Shown here in pieces: positions 43,017 to 53,460 of a stretch of DNA of 64,000 nucleotides. Under the pieces are notes generated by a model. That model saw nothing but the letters and a program-made list of their open reading frames with translations. It had not been told where the DNA came from and did not search any database. Numbering within the stretch: the stretch's first letter is position 1; every line of letters starts with the position of its first letter. Position numbers and translations under genes: made by a program. The stretch is taken from positions 1-64,000 of the forward strand of contig NZ_JAPVQY010000042.1 in NCBI RefSeq assembly GCF_027257875.1, read 5' to 3'. Source of the DNA: Burkholderia sp. IMCC1007. GTDB taxonomy: Bacteria > Pseudomonadota > Gammaproteobacteria > Burkholderiales > Burkholderiaceae.

Positions 43017-45343
43017 AGCCGGCCGCGTCGTTGTTCGTCCTGTCGGTCGCCACGTTTGGCGCGTTCCATGCGGCTGCGTTGTCGGCCGCGCCGATGCCGG
43101 CGGTGCCGGCGAGCGCTGCGGGGCCCGCCGCCGCGGCGTCTGCCGCCGCCGCGAATGCGTCGGTGCTCGCGTCCGCGCCCGCGGCGGCCAGTGCGGGTGG
43201 TGCCGCGTCGGCCGGGTTGCCGGCGACGACGGTGCGCCTGCCGTTCGCGTCGCTCGGCGCGTTCGATCCGTTGCGCCTGCGCGGTGCCGACGACGCACGC
43301 ACGGTCAACGCCGGCGTGCGGCTCGATCGCGTGGTCACGGGCGCGCGGCTGCGCCTGACCTACGCGTACTCCCCGTCGCTCGTGTTCCCGATGTCGCACC
43401 TCAAGGTGTCGGTGAACGGCGAGGTGGTCGCGACCGTGCCGTTCGACGCGCCGCACGCGGGCCGCACGGTCACCCAGGACATCCCGATCGATCCGCGCTA
43501 CTTCTCCGACTTCAACCAGATCGGGCTGCGCCTGATCGCGCATTACACGCTCGATCATTGCGAGGATCCGGCGAACTCGGCGCTGTGGGCCGATGTGAGC
43601 CCGACGAGCGAGCTGCTGCTCGACGAATCGCCGGTGCGCCTGCCGAACGATCTCGCGCTGCTGCCCGCGCCGTTCTTCGACCGGCGCGACAACGGGCTGC
43701 TGCGGCTGCCGTTCGTGCTGCCGGGGTCGCCCGACTCGGCGACGCTGCGCAGCGCCGGCGTGCTCGCGTCGTGGTTCGGCGCGCAGGCCGACTACCGGCA
43801 GGCACGCTTCCCGGTCGCTTCGATGCTGCCGGCCGACGACCAGGCGGTGGTGATCGGCACCGCCGCGACGTTGCCGGCCGGCGTTGCGCTGCCGCCGGTC
43901 AACGGTCCGACGCTCGCCGTCGCCGACAACCCGGCCGCGCCGGGACGCAAGCTGCTGGTGGTGACGGGCCGTACGGCGGCCGAAGTCGACGACGCGGTCG
44001 CGACGCTCGTGCTCGGCCGCGCGGCGCTGTCGGGGCCGTCGGCGACGGTCGCGCACGTCGATCTCGGCGCGCCGCGCAAGCCGTACGACGCGCCGCGCTG
44101 GCTGCCGGTGAACCGGCCGATCACGTTCCGCGAGCTGGTGTCGGACGCGCGCGATCTCGAAGTGCGCGGCACGACGCCCGACGCGATCCGCCTGAACCTG
44201 CGCGTGCCGGCCGATCTCCATTCGTGGAACGGCTCGGGCGTGCCGATTACGCTGCGTTACCGCTACACGGCGCCGACCGTGCAGGACAACTCGACGCTCG
44301 CCGTCGAGATCAACGACCAGCTCGTGAAGTCGTACCGGCTCGGGCCGGCTCACGCGGAAGACGCGCGCGGGCGCATGCAGCTGCCGCTGCTGTCGGTGCC
44401 GGAAGGGCGCGTGACGAGCGACGTCGACATCCCGGCGTTTCGCGTCGGCAGCGGCAACCAGCTGCAGTTCCGCTTCACGCTCGATTCGCAGAAGACGGGG
44501 CTCTGCTCGAGCTCGGCGACCGAACCGCAGCGCGCGGCGATCGATCCCGATTCGACGATCGACTTCTCGCACTTCGTCCATTACGCGCAATTGCCGAACC
44601 TCGCGTTCTTCGCGAACAGCGGCTTTCCGTTCACGCGCTTCGCCGACCTGTCGCAGACGGCCGTCGTGATACCGGATCGTCCGTCGCCGCAGGAGCTCGA
44701 AGCCTATCTGACGATGCTCGGCCACATGGGGCAGTGGACGGGCTTCCCGGCGCTGCGCGTGCAGGTCGCGCGACCCGGCGACGTCGCCGCGCTGGCCGGC
44801 CGCAAGGATCTGCTCGTGATCGACGGCTCGCCCGCGTCGCCGCTGCTGTCGCAGTGGCGCGCGTCGCTGCCGCTCGCGATCGACGCGCAGGCCGGCGCGG
44901 GCGCGACGCGTGTCGCGTTCTCGGTGAAGGAGCGCTGGCGCAACGGTGTCGGGCTGGCCGACGGCGGCGCGCACATCGAACAGTCGGGCCCGCTCGCGGC
45001 GCTCGCCGGGTTCGAGCTGCCGGGCAGCCACGGCCGCAGCGTCGTCGCGCTGACGGCGACGAACCAGGCGCACCTCGGCGATCTGCTCGACGTGTTCCAG
45101 AAACCGGGCCTCGTGTCGCAGCTGCAGGGCGATCTCGCGCTGGTGCGATCGGGGCAGGTCGACAGCCTGCGCGTGGGCGAACCGTACGTGGTCGGCTTCG
45201 TGCCGTGGTATGCGCGCGTCTGGACGCACGCGGCGCGGCACCCGGTCGTGCTCGGCGCGGTCGGCGTCGTCGCGGGGCTGCTGCTCGCGCTCGGCGTGTT
45301 CAGCGTGCTGCAGCGAATCGCCGCGCGTCGACGGGGGATGTAA
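43013..45343 (+). CDS. bcsB: BcsB, periplasmic subunit of cellulose synthase
   Basis: A 776-residue protein. A signal peptide and an Ala-rich linker (to about residue 65) are followed by the alternating carbohydrate-binding and flavodoxin-like domains of BcsB (TVRLPFASLGAFDPLRLRG, SHLKVSVNGEVVATVPF, DFNQIGLRLIAHYTLDHCED in sections). A single C-terminal membrane helix (about residues 745-766) contacts BcsA. It guides the glucan through the periplasm. It is the first large gene here, whereas in E. coli bcsA comes before bcsB. The stop is 3 bases before bcsZ. Confidence 0.93.
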   Translation: MKPAASLFVLSVATFGAFHAAALSAAPMPAVPASAAGPAAAASAAAANASVLASAPAAASAGGAASAGLPATTVRLPFASLGAFDPLRLRGADDARTVNAGVRLDRVVTGARLRLTYAYSPSLVFPMSHLKVSVNGEVVATVPFDAPHAGRTVTQDIPIDPRYFSDFNQIGLRLIAHYTLDHCEDPANSALWADVSPTSELLLDESPVRLPNDLALLPAPFFDRRDNGLLRLPFVLPGSPDSATLRSAGVLASWFGAQADYRQARFPVASMLPADDQAVVIGTAATLPAGVALPPVNGPTLAVADNPAAPGRKLLVVTGRTAAEVDDAVATLVLGRAALSGPSATVAHVDLGAPRKPYDAPRWLPVNRPITFRELVSDARDLEVRGTTPDAIRLNLRVPADLHSWNGSGVPITLRYRYTAPTVQDNSTLAVEINDQLVKSYRLGPAHAEDARGRMQLPLLSVPEGRVTSDVDIPAFRVGSGNQLQFRFTLDSQKTGLCSSSATEPQRAAIDPDSTIDFSHFVHYAQLPNLAFFANSGFPFTRFADLSQTAVVIPDRPSPQELEAYLTMLGHMGQWTGFPALRVQVARPGDVAALAGRKDLLVIDGSPASPLLSQWRASLPLAIDAQAGAGATRVAFSVKERWRNGVGLADGGAHIEQSGPLAALAGFELPGSHGRSVVALTATNQAHLGDLLDVFQKPGLVSQLQGDLALVRSGQVDSLRVGEPYVVGFVPWYARVWTHAARHPVVLGAVGVVAGLLLALGVFSVLQRIAARRRGM

Positions 45344-45346
45344 CGG

Positions 45347-46567
45347 ATGGCGCGGGCAATCGCAAGGCGACGGGCAACGCAGCCGGCGCGCCGCGTCGGC
45401 ACGGCGCTCCTGCTGGCCGTCGCGGCCGCGTGCACGGCGGCCGGCGCATCCGGCGCCGCGCAGGCGGCGCAAAGCGGCGCGGCCCAAGCGCCATGCAGCG
45501 CGGCGTGGCCGCGCTGGGATGCGTTCAAGCGCGACTTCGTGTCGACCGACGGCCGCGTGATCGACGTCGGCTCGGCCGATTCGCGCACGGTGTCGGAGGG
45601 GCAGGCGTATGGACTGTTCTTCGCGCTCGTCGCGAACGACCGGCGCGCGTTCGACACGATCCTCGCATGGACCGAGAACAACCTCGCGCAAGGCGACCTG
45701 AGCGCCCGTCTGCCGGCGTGGCTGTGGGGCCGCGCGCCGGACGGCACGTGGCGCGTGCTCGACGCGAACGCGGCGTCGGATGCCGACCTGTGGATCGCAT
45801 ACACGCTCGTGGAAGCCGGCCGGCTGTGGCATGAGCGCAGCTACACCGCGCGCGGCGCGCTGCTGGCCAAGCGCGTGCTCGACGACGAGACGGCGAGCGT
45901 GCCGGGCCTCGGCCTCACGCTGCTGCCGGGGCCGGTCGGCTTCAAGCTGGCCGACGGCCAGTACCGCGTGAACCCGAGCTATTCGCCGCCGCAAGTGATA
46001 CGCGGGCTCGCCGCGCGGCTGCCCGACGATCGCCGCTGGGCGGCGCTCGCGACCAGCACGGGCCGCGTGCTGCTCGACACCGCGCCGAAGGGTTTTGCGC
46101 CGGACTGGGCGCTGTATCGGCCGGGTACGGGCTTCGGGCCCGATCCGCAGACGCATGCGGAAAGCGCGTACAACGCGATCCGCGTGTACCTGTGGGCCGG
46201 CATGCTCGATCGTGCCGATCCGCTCGCCGCGCCGCTGCTCGCGCGGTTCGCGCCGTTCGCCGACTACATCGCCGCCCATGGCGCGCCGCCCGAGAAGGTC
46301 GACACGACGACCGGCGTCGCGGGGCCGAACGACGGCAACGGCGGCTTCTCTGCGGCGGCCGTGCCGTTTCTCGACGCCCGCGGCCAGCGCGCGCTCGCCG
46401 ATGCGCAGGCCGCCCGCGTCGATACGCTCGCGCGCCAGACGGCGCCCGGCTACTACACGAGCGTGCTGACGTTGTTCGGCCTCGGCTGGCGCGACGGCCG
46501 CTACCAGTTCGACGCGGACGGTTCGCTCGATGCGCGCTGGGAGGGCCGTTCATGCGCGGCCCGATGA
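45347..46567 (+). CDS. bcsZ: BcsZ, periplasmic endo-1,4-beta-glucanase (GH8)
   Basis: A 406-residue family 8 glycoside hydrolase. The signal peptide ends near AQA. The catalytic acid is Glu84 in SRTVSEGQAYGLFFAL, and SDADLWIAYTLVEAGRLW carries the downstream active-site residues. Extra C-terminal sequence compared with E. coli is short. It trims nascent cellulose chains in the periplasm. The bcsC start overlaps its last 16 bases. Confidence 0.92.
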   Translation: MARAIARRRATQPARRVGTALLLAVAAACTAAGASGAAQAAQSGAAQAPCSAAWPRWDAFKRDFVSTDGRVIDVGSADSRTVSEGQAYGLFFALVANDRRAFDTILAWTENNLAQGDLSARLPAWLWGRAPDGTWRVLDANAASDADLWIAYTLVEAGRLWHERSYTARGALLAKRVLDDETASVPGLGLTLLPGPVGFKLADGQYRVNPSYSPPQVIRGLAARLPDDRRWAALATSTGRVLLDTAPKGFAPDWALYRPGTGFGPDPQTHAESAYNAIRVYLWAGMLDRADPLAAPLLARFAPFADYIAAHGAPPEKVDTTTGVAGPNDGNGGFSAAAVPFLDARGQRALADAQAARVDTLARQTAPGYYTSVLTLFGLGWRDGRYQFDADGSLDARWEGRSCAAR

Positions 46568-49500
46568 AGCGCACCGCGCCGCGCGTCGCCGGCTTCGCAT
46601 GGCTCGCGTCGTCGGTCTGCGTGGCTGCGCCGGCCGCGGCCGCCGCAGCCGCCGTCACGGCGGCGCCCAAAGCCGTTGCGCCGAAGGCCGCGCCCGCACC
46701 GGCGCCGGTCACGGCCGATTTGACCGACGCGCAGCGCCAGCTCGCGACCGCCCGCATGTGGGGCGCCAAGCATCGCGACGACCTCGCGCGCGATGCGGTG
46801 CGCAAAGGGCTGCTGATCGCGCCGAACGATCCCGGACTGCTCGCCGAGCAGATGCGCGTGCTGCTGCGGCTCGGCGACGCGAAGGGCGCGCAGGCGGCGC
46901 TCGCGCGGCTGCAGGCGAGTGCGCCGGCCGCGCCGGACACGCGGCGCGCGGCCGACGAATACCGCGTCGCGACGAGCGGCCGCGGCGAGATGGCGCAGAT
47001 CCGCCTGCTTGCGCGCAGCGGCCGCTCGGACGAAGCCGCGAAGCGCATCGTCGCGCTGTTTCCGAACGGCGCGCCGTCCGGCGCGCTCGGCGCCGAGTAC
47101 TACCAGATCGTCGCGAATGCACCGGGCGGGCGCGAGCCCGCGATCGCCGCGCTGCGCCGTGCGGTCGCGGCCGACCCGCAGGACACCGGCGCGGCGCTGG
47201 CGCTCGCGCGGCTGCTGAACCAGCGCGACGACACGCGCCAGGAGGCGAACCGGCTCGCGTGGTCGCTCGCGAAGCGCACCGATGCCGACCATACCGAAGC
47301 GATGGCCGTATGGCGGCGCGTGCTGCAGTCCGCGGGCAGCGATCCCGCCTATGCCGACGCATTGCATGCGTATCTCGCGCGGGTACCGGACGATACCGAG
47401 TTCCGCGACCGCGTCGCCGAACTCGACCGGCAGCGCGACGCGCAGCGCCGGCTCGAACGCGATCCCGACTACATCGCGCAGCAGCGCGGGCTGCAGGCGC
47501 TCGCGCGCGGCGATCTGGCCGCGGCTGACCCGCTGCTCACGCGAGCCGCGCGGGCGCGCGCCGACGACGCCGAGGCGCTCGGCGGCCTCGGCTTGCTGCG
47601 CCTGCGCGAAGGCCGGCACGACGAAGCGCGTGCGCTGTTCGCGCGGGCCGCGACGCTCGCGACCGACCAGCGTGGCAAATGGCAGGGCCTCGCGCGCACC
47701 GCGCAGTTCTGGGGGCTGCTTGCGCAAGGCCGCGCGGCGGCATCGGCGGGGCGTGCCCAGGATGCCGAGCGGGCGGCGCGCGCCGCGCTCGCGATGCAGC
47801 CCGACAGCCCGGACGCGAAGCTGCAGCTCGCCGATGCGCTGCTCGCGCAGCGCGACTGGACGCACGCGGAGCCGTTGCTGCGCGCATTGCTGGCCGCGCG
47901 CGCGCCGAGCCTGTCGGCGGTGCGCGATACCGCGACGCTGTATGAAAACACGGGCCGCGCCGAGCACATCGGCCCGCTGCTCGATGCGCTGCAAGGCCGC
48001 GTGACGGACCGCGACGATCGCCGCGCGCTCGACGGCCTGCGCGCCGACCTGCTCGCGACCCAGGCGAAGGCGCTGGCGGACAAGGGCGAACGCGGGGCGG
48101 CCGCGCAGCGCTACGAAGCGGCGGTGCGCGCGGCGCCCGACGCGGCATGGACGCGCTTCGCGCTGGCGCGGCTCTACCGCGACATGGGACTGCGGCAACT
48201 CGGCCGCACGGTGATGGACGACGGGCTCGCGCAAGGCGATACGCCCGAGATGCGCTACGCGAGCGCGCTGTATCGCAATTCGGTCGACGACATCGCCGGT
48301 GCACAGGCCGCGCTTGCCGGCGTCGACGATGCGCACCGCACGGACGGCATGCGTGCGCTCGCGCGCAAGCTCGACGCCGAAAGCGCGCTGGCCGACGCGC
48401 GCGGCGCGCTCGGTCGCGGCGATCGCGCGGCGTTCGCCGCGTCGCTCGCGCAAGCGCAGGCGAGCGCGCCGGACGATCCCGACATGCTCGCCGCGATCGG
48501 CGCGCAGTGGATCGACGCCGGCGAACCCGAGCGCGGCCTCGCGCCGCTGCGCGACTGGATCGCCGCGCATCCGCAGGATGCCGATGTGGACGTGCGGCTG
48601 CGCTACGGCGACCTGCTCGGCAGCGCGGCGCGCGACGATGCGCTCGCCGCGTGGCTCGACACGCTGCGCCGCGAACCCGCGCTGACGCCCGCGCAGACCG
48701 CGAGGATCGAGGATCAGTCGCTGCGGCTCGTGCTGCGGCAGGCCGACGACGCCATCGCGCAACAGGACTATGCGCGGGCCCGCACGCTGCTTTCTCGCGC
48801 GAGCCCGGCGGGCCGCGAAGACACGCGCTACGCGCTCGAACTGGCCGATCTCGAACGCGCGCAGGGGCACTACGATGCGGCGCGCGACGCGCTCGCGCCG
48901 GTCGTCGCGCGCACGCCGGACGATGCCGACACGCAGCTCGCGCTCGCGCGGATCGACGAGGACAGCGGCCATCGCGCGGCCGCGCTCGCGCGCGTGCAGG
49001 CCGTGCTCGCACGCACGCCGGATGACGACGTCGACACGCGGCTGTCGGTCGTGCGGCGCCTGAACGCGCTGCGCCGGCCGGACGAAGCCGCGCAGGTGAC
49101 CGACCCGCTGCAGGCCGCATACCCGGCACGCGCCGACGTGACGGTCGCGGCCGGGCGCGTGGCCGAAGCGCAGGGCCGCTACGACGATGCCGCGTCGCTG
49201 TACCGGCTGTCGCAGTCGCAGGAACGCACGAGCGGCGTGAGCGCGGGCCGCGACGGCCGCACGCCCGCGCAGGCCGCGTTCGCGGATCTCGAACAGCGAC
49301 GCAATCCGGAGATCGAGATCGGCTGGCTGCCCGCGTACAAGTCGGGCGACGAGGGGATTTCCGCGTACCGCGCGCAGCAGGTGCCGATCTACATGCAGAT
49401 GCCGGTGCGCTACGACGGGCATGCGTTCCTGCAGCTCGACACCGTGCATCTGGATGCCGGCACGCTCGATACGAGCGACCCGAACGCGTATTCGTTGAAG

Positions 49501-50493
49501 ACCTTCGGGACCTACGCGGCGCTCAAAGCGCTGAACGGGCTGCCGCCGCCGTTCCACCTGACCCAGCCGGCGGATGCGCTGATCGCGAACCCGCCGGGTG
49601 CGCTGCACCAGCCGATGACGGGCGTCGCGCTCGGCGCCGGTTATCGCACCGATGCGTGGCGCTTCGATTTCGGCACGTCGCCGCTGGGCTTCCCGGTGCA
49701 TTACCTGGTCGGCGGCGTGCGCTATCGCTTCGACGCCGGGCCGGCGAGCTTCACCGTGAACGCGTCGCGCCGGCCGGAGACGAGCAGCGTGCTGTCGTAT
49801 GCGGGGATGCGCGACCCGTGGACCGGCGCGGTATGGGGCGGCGTGCGCCGCGACGGCGTGAACCTGCGCGGGTCGGTCGACGTCGGCCGCGTGAACCTGT
49901 TCGCCGAACTCGGCGCGGGCGTGCTGTCGGGCCGCAACGTCGAGCGCAACGCGGAAGTCACGTTGCGCTCGGGCTTCACGGTGCCCGTGTACGAACGCGC
50001 GACGATGAAGGTCAGCACCGGGCTCGTCGGCAATGCGTGGCACTACGCACAGAACCTGCGCTACTACACGTACGGGCAGGGCGGCTACTACAGCCCGCAG
50101 CGCTACCTGTCGCTCGGCGTGCCGATCGAATGGGCGGGGCGGCGCGACGCGCTGTCGTGGGACCTGACCGTCACGGGCGGGATCTCGAACAGCTACGAGA
50201 AGGACTCGCTGTTCTATCCGACCTTCGCGGACCGGCGCGCCGAGCAGGAGGCCGCCGGCCTCGTCTACGCGGGCAGTTCGACGAAAGGCGTGTCGTTCTC
50301 GTACGGCGTGAACGGCATCGTCGAGTACCGCGTGAATCCGCACCTGAGCGTCGGTGCGCAACTGCACGTGGACCGTTCGCACGACTATGCGCCGAGCTCG
50401 GCGCTCGTTTACCTGCGCTATGCGTTCGACGCACGCGCTGAGCGCAACTGGCTCGTTACGCCGACGCCGGTGCAGCTTTATTCGGATTACTAG
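46552..50493 (+). CDS. bcsC: BcsC, cellulose export porin with TPR domain
   Basis: A 1313-residue protein. The signal peptide is followed by an Ala/Pro-rich linker, a long TPR superhelix (about residues 55-920) and the BCSC C-terminal beta barrel, which begins near PEIEIGWLPAYKSGDEG and ends at a terminal tyrosine (QLYSDY). The start at 46552 was chosen because GGGAGGG lies 6 bases upstream; an ATG at 46564 is possible. It carries the glucan through the periplasm and outer membrane. bcsE follows after 8 bases. Confidence 0.92.
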   Translation: MRGPMKRTAPRVAGFAWLASSVCVAAPAAAAAAAVTAAPKAVAPKAAPAPAPVTADLTDAQRQLATARMWGAKHRDDLARDAVRKGLLIAPNDPGLLAEQMRVLLRLGDAKGAQAALARLQASAPAAPDTRRAADEYRVATSGRGEMAQIRLLARSGRSDEAAKRIVALFPNGAPSGALGAEYYQIVANAPGGREPAIAALRRAVAADPQDTGAALALARLLNQRDDTRQEANRLAWSLAKRTDADHTEAMAVWRRVLQSAGSDPAYADALHAYLARVPDDTEFRDRVAELDRQRDAQRRLERDPDYIAQQRGLQALARGDLAAADPLLTRAARARADDAEALGGLGLLRLREGRHDEARALFARAATLATDQRGKWQGLARTAQFWGLLAQGRAAASAGRAQDAERAARAALAMQPDSPDAKLQLADALLAQRDWTHAEPLLRALLAARAPSLSAVRDTATLYENTGRAEHIGPLLDALQGRVTDRDDRRALDGLRADLLATQAKALADKGERGAAAQRYEAAVRAAPDAAWTRFALARLYRDMGLRQLGRTVMDDGLAQGDTPEMRYASALYRNSVDDIAGAQAALAGVDDAHRTDGMRALARKLDAESALADARGALGRGDRAAFAASLAQAQASAPDDPDMLAAIGAQWIDAGEPERGLAPLRDWIAAHPQDADVDVRLRYGDLLGSAARDDALAAWLDTLRREPALTPAQTARIEDQSLRLVLRQADDAIAQQDYARARTLLSRASPAGREDTRYALELADLERAQGHYDAARDALAPVVARTPDDADTQLALARIDEDSGHRAAALARVQAVLARTPDDDVDTRLSVVRRLNALRRPDEAAQVTDPLQAAYPARADVTVAAGRVAEAQGRYDDAASLYRLSQSQERTSGVSAGRDGRTPAQAAFADLEQRRNPEIEIGWLPAYKSGDEGISAYRAQQVPIYMQMPVRYDGHAFLQLDTVHLDAGTLDTSDPNAYSLKTFGTYAALKALNGLPPPFHLTQPADALIANPPGALHQPMTGVALGAGYRTDAWRFDFGTSPLGFPVHYLVGGVRYRFDAGPASFTVNASRRPETSSVLSYAGMRDPWTGAVWGGVRRDGVNLRGSVDVGRVNLFAELGAGVLSGRNVERNAEVTLRSGFTVPVYERATMKVSTGLVGNAWHYAQNLRYYTYGQGGYYSPQRYLSLGVPIEWAGRRDALSWDLTVTGGISNSYEKDSLFYPTFADRRAEQEAAGLVYAGSSTKGVSFSYGVNGIVEYRVNPHLSVGAQLHVDRSHDYAPSSALVYLRYAFDARAERNWLVTPTPVQLYSDY

Positions 50494-50501
50494 GGGAACG
50501 C

Positions 50502-52478
50502 GTGAATACCGAAATCGATGCGACACGTCCCGCGTTCGGCGCCGCCGGCCTGCTGGGCCGCCTGCGCCTGCTGCTGCGCACGGGTCCGGCCGGCGGACGC
50601 ACCGGCTCGCTGAGCCGGCTCGCGATCGACGGGCTGCCCGATGCGTGGACGCGGCTGGAAGCGGGCGGCCTGTATGCCGTCTATGCGGCCGCCGCCACGC
50701 CGGCCTGCGACGCGCTCGTCTGGGAAAGCGCGCGGCAGTCGCGCACGCGCGACGTGACGGTCGTGCTCGCGCGGGACGCCGAGCGTGTCGCCGCGCAGAT
50801 GCAGGCGCGCGGTTTCGCGGGCGGCGCACATCCGGCCGGCTGGCCGCGCAACCTGAACGTGCTGGCGATGCCGCCAGCCACCGGGGCGGCCGACGGCGAG
50901 GCCGCGACGGAAGCGGACGCTCCGCGCCGCGCGGCTCCCGGGCCGTTCGCGCGGCTCACGGGCGGCTTGCGCGCGATGAAGCGCTACGGTTTCCGGGCGC
51001 GCTCGGTGTATTTCATCGAAGGCGCGCAGCGCTGGTTCAGCTGGGACGATCCGGCCGCGCTCGCGGAAGAGGGGCATGCGCTCGCCGACTGGTGCCGCAC
51101 GCACCGGATCGCGCTCGTGTTGCTGCTCGACCCGGAGATCGCCCGCACCCGTGCCGATTCGAATACCGACGATCCGCCGCTCGTGCGCGATGCGAGCCGC
51201 GCGCCGCGCGGCGAATTCCACGGCGTGTGCGCCGGGGTCGCGCAGTTGCAGCGCACGCACGGCGAGCTGCTGTGGGTCGTCGATTTCTGGCGCGCGGGCG
51301 ACATGCTCGCGGCCGGCGAAGTGCGGCCGTTGCGCTTTGCGCCGAGCGGCCGGCTCGCCGCGGTCGCCGACGGCGACGCGACCGAGCCCGCGCGCCGGAT
51401 GAAGCTCGCGACCGACGAGGACCGTGTCGTCGTCAGCCGCGCGATCCTCGACGACGCGAGCCGCGTGCCCGCCGACTGGGAAATCGTCGACGACAACGCG
51501 GCGGTCGTCGCCGCCTGCGCACACGCACAGGCCGCGACCGCGGTGCTGGCATTCCGCTCGCATGCGCAGCTCGAGGCGCTGTGCGCGGCGGTGCACGCGC
51601 TGCGCCGGCAATGCGGCGGCGCGCTCAAGATCGCCATCGTCGAGCGCAACGAAGTGCTGCGCCAGCAGTTCGAGATGCTGCTGCTGAGTGTCGGCGCGAA
51701 TCGCGTCGTCGCGCGCGACCTGCCGGTGTCGCGCATGCAGGCCGCCGTGCACGCGCTGCGCGGGCAGCTGTATGCGCGGCCCGTCGCGCCCGACTATCGT
51801 GCGGCGCTCGCGGCCGCACTCGGCGATTCGGTGCTCGGCTACCTGCCGGTCGGCGCGTTCTGCCTGCGCATCCGCGCGGTGCTCGATCGCGGCGCCGTGC
51901 TGTCGCTGCCGCACACGCTCGCGAAGATCGCACTGCTGCCGGGCGTGTCGCACGTCGATGCGCTGCGGCACTGCCGGCCGCGCCGCGCGGGCGACGTCGT
52001 GACGGCCGACGCCGGGCACCTGTACGTATTCCTGTTCGCGTGCGAGCCGGCCGATGCGGACGACGCGCTCGCGCGGATCTTCGACGTGCCGGTCGATACG
52101 CTGTCGGACCGCGTCGTGTGTCTCGGGCACGAAAGCATCGACAAGGAACTCGATGCGCTGAAGACCGAGAACCGGCGCGCGCCCATTGCCGACTACAGCG
52201 ACCTGTTCGCCGCGGTGCGGCCGGCTGTTGCGGCGCAGGCGCCGGCCGAACGCGCGGGCGAGCGTGCACGGCGCGCGGAACCGGGCGGCGCGAACGATGC
52301 GCCGCATGCGCCGGGTGCAGCCGAGATGCTGACCGATGCGACGCCGCAACCCGCGCAGGCCGATGCCGCCGCCGCGCCGGCCGCCGATGCGCCGGCGCCG
52401 GTTCCCGTATTCCCCGCCGCGCGTGCGCGCGGCGCCATTCGCAGCGCGATGCCGCTGCGCAAGCCGGAGGGCGCATGA
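50502..52478 (+). CDS. bcsE: BcsE, c-di-GMP-binding cellulose accessory protein
   Basis: A 658-residue cytoplasmic protein matching BcsE: an N-terminal degenerate ATPase-like half and a C-terminal GIL domain. The c-di-GMP-binding RxGD motif of that domain is visible as RAGD at residues 495-498, within CRPRRAGDVVTADAG. The C-terminal 80 residues are Ala/Pro-rich. In enterobacteria BcsE binds BcsF and promotes maximal cellulose output. Its last four bases overlap the bcsF start. Confidence 0.82.
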   Translation: MNTEIDATRPAFGAAGLLGRLRLLLRTGPAGGRTGSLSRLAIDGLPDAWTRLEAGGLYAVYAAAATPACDALVWESARQSRTRDVTVVLARDAERVAAQMQARGFAGGAHPAGWPRNLNVLAMPPATGAADGEAATEADAPRRAAPGPFARLTGGLRAMKRYGFRARSVYFIEGAQRWFSWDDPAALAEEGHALADWCRTHRIALVLLLDPEIARTRADSNTDDPPLVRDASRAPRGEFHGVCAGVAQLQRTHGELLWVVDFWRAGDMLAAGEVRPLRFAPSGRLAAVADGDATEPARRMKLATDEDRVVVSRAILDDASRVPADWEIVDDNAAVVAACAHAQAATAVLAFRSHAQLEALCAAVHALRRQCGGALKIAIVERNEVLRQQFEMLLLSVGANRVVARDLPVSRMQAAVHALRGQLYARPVAPDYRAALAAALGDSVLGYLPVGAFCLRIRAVLDRGAVLSLPHTLAKIALLPGVSHVDALRHCRPRRAGDVVTADAGHLYVFLFACEPADADDALARIFDVPVDTLSDRVVCLGHESIDKELDALKTENRRAPIADYSDLFAAVRPAVAAQAPAERAGERARRAEPGGANDAPHAPGAAEMLTDATPQPAQADAAAAPAADAPAPVPVFPAARARGAIRSAMPLRKPEGA

Positions 52479-52684
52479 TCGCCGAACTCGTCATCGGTTT
52501 CATCGCCGGCCTCGCGATCGCGGTGCCGGTGTGGATCGTCGCCCAGCACCTGGGCATCGGCCGCGGCTTCCAGGCGCCGCGCGGCATCAACCGGCGCGAC
52601 GCGGTGCCGTGCGAACTCGTGCCGGTCGCGCTGCGCGGGCGCCTGCTGCCCGATGCGGATCGCACCGGCGAGGCGGCGCCATGA
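52475..52684 (+). CDS. bcsF: BcsF-like single-span membrane protein
   Basis: A 69-residue protein with one membrane helix (IAELVIGFIAGLAIAVPVWI) and a basic cytoplasmic tail. It is placed between bcsE and bcsQ with four-base ATGA overlaps on both sides. The name rests on size, topology and position next to bcsE; sequence similarity to E. coli BcsF is weak. It would recruit BcsE to the membrane. Confidence 0.65.
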   Translation: MIAELVIGFIAGLAIAVPVWIVAQHLGIGRGFQAPRGINRRDAVPCELVPVALRGRLLPDADRTGEAAP

Positions 52685-53460
52685 AGACGATCGCCATTAC
52701 GTCGACCACGGGCGGCGCGGGCCGCACGACGCTCGCCGCCGCGCTCGCGGTGCTGCTCGCGCGCCGCGGCCGGGCGGTCGCCGCGATCGAATTCGACGCG
52801 CAGAACCTGATGGGCGCGACGCTCGGGCTCGACACGCTGCCAGAGCACGGTCTCGCGCACAGTCTGCTCGGCGACGCCGCGCCGTGGCACGCGCAGACCT
52901 GGCGCAATGCGGACGGCGTGCTGTTCGTGCCGTACGGGCAGGTCGACGCGGCGGGCGCCGCCGCGTGCGACGCGCGGCTCGTGGCCGATCCCGCGTGGCT
53001 GTCGCGCGCGCTCGACGAGATCGCGCTGCCGGCCGACGGCATCGTGCTGATCGACACCGCACGCTATCCGTCGCCGCAGGCCGAGCAAGCGATTCGCCGC
53101 GCGGACCTGACGCTCGTCGTCGTGCCGCCCGACCCGGCGGCATGCGCGACGGTCGCCGCGCGTCTCGACGCGCTGCGCGCCGGCGGCGGCGAACTGCAGC
53201 TCGTCGTGAACCGGCTGAACCCGGCGCGCGACATGCAGCGCGACGCGCTCGGCATGCTGCGCGCGGTCGCGGGGTCGGCATCGATGCTCGAACAACGCAT
53301 CCACGTCGATGCAGCCGTGCCCGAAACGCTCGCGCGCGGCAGCTGGATCTTCGACGACGCGCCGTATTCGCAGGCGTCGCACGACCTGAACGGCGTCGCG
53401 AACTGGGTCGATGCGTGGCTCTCGGCGGCCGTGGCCGGCCGCACGGGAGCGTCGCGATGA
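52681..53460 (+). CDS. bcsQ: BcsQ, ParA/MinD-like ATPase of cellulose synthesis
   Basis: A 259-residue MinD-type ATPase (SIMIBI class). The deviant Walker A is ITSTTGGAGRTTLAAAL, in which Thr10 and Arg15 replace the two usual lysines. The switch aspartate is in IEFDAQNLMG and Walker B in IVLIDTARY. Loss of the P-loop lysine is also seen in enterobacterial BcsQ. It lies at the inner face of the BcsA-BcsB complex together with BcsR. It overlaps both neighbours by four bases. Confidence 0.85.
   Translation: MKTIAITSTTGGAGRTTLAAALAVLLARRGRAVAAIEFDAQNLMGATLGLDTLPEHGLAHSLLGDAAPWHAQTWRNADGVLFVPYGQVDAAGAAACDARLVADPAWLSRALDEIALPADGIVLIDTARYPSPQAEQAIRRADLTLVVVPPDPAACATVAARLDALRAGGGELQLVVNRLNPARDMQRDALGMLRAVAGSASMLEQRIHVDAAVPETLARGSWIFDDAPYSQASHDLNGVANWVDAWLSAAVAGRTGASR

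Noticed and set aside
46501-50829. A 1442-codon minus-strand frame opposite bcsC
   Set aside because: Arginine-rich with no domains; a shadow of the highly biased bcsC codons.
52681-52735. Loss of the P-loop lysine in BcsQ as a sign of a dead enzyme
   Set aside because: Enterobacterial BcsQ also lacks the standard lysine, so this is a family trait rather than damage.
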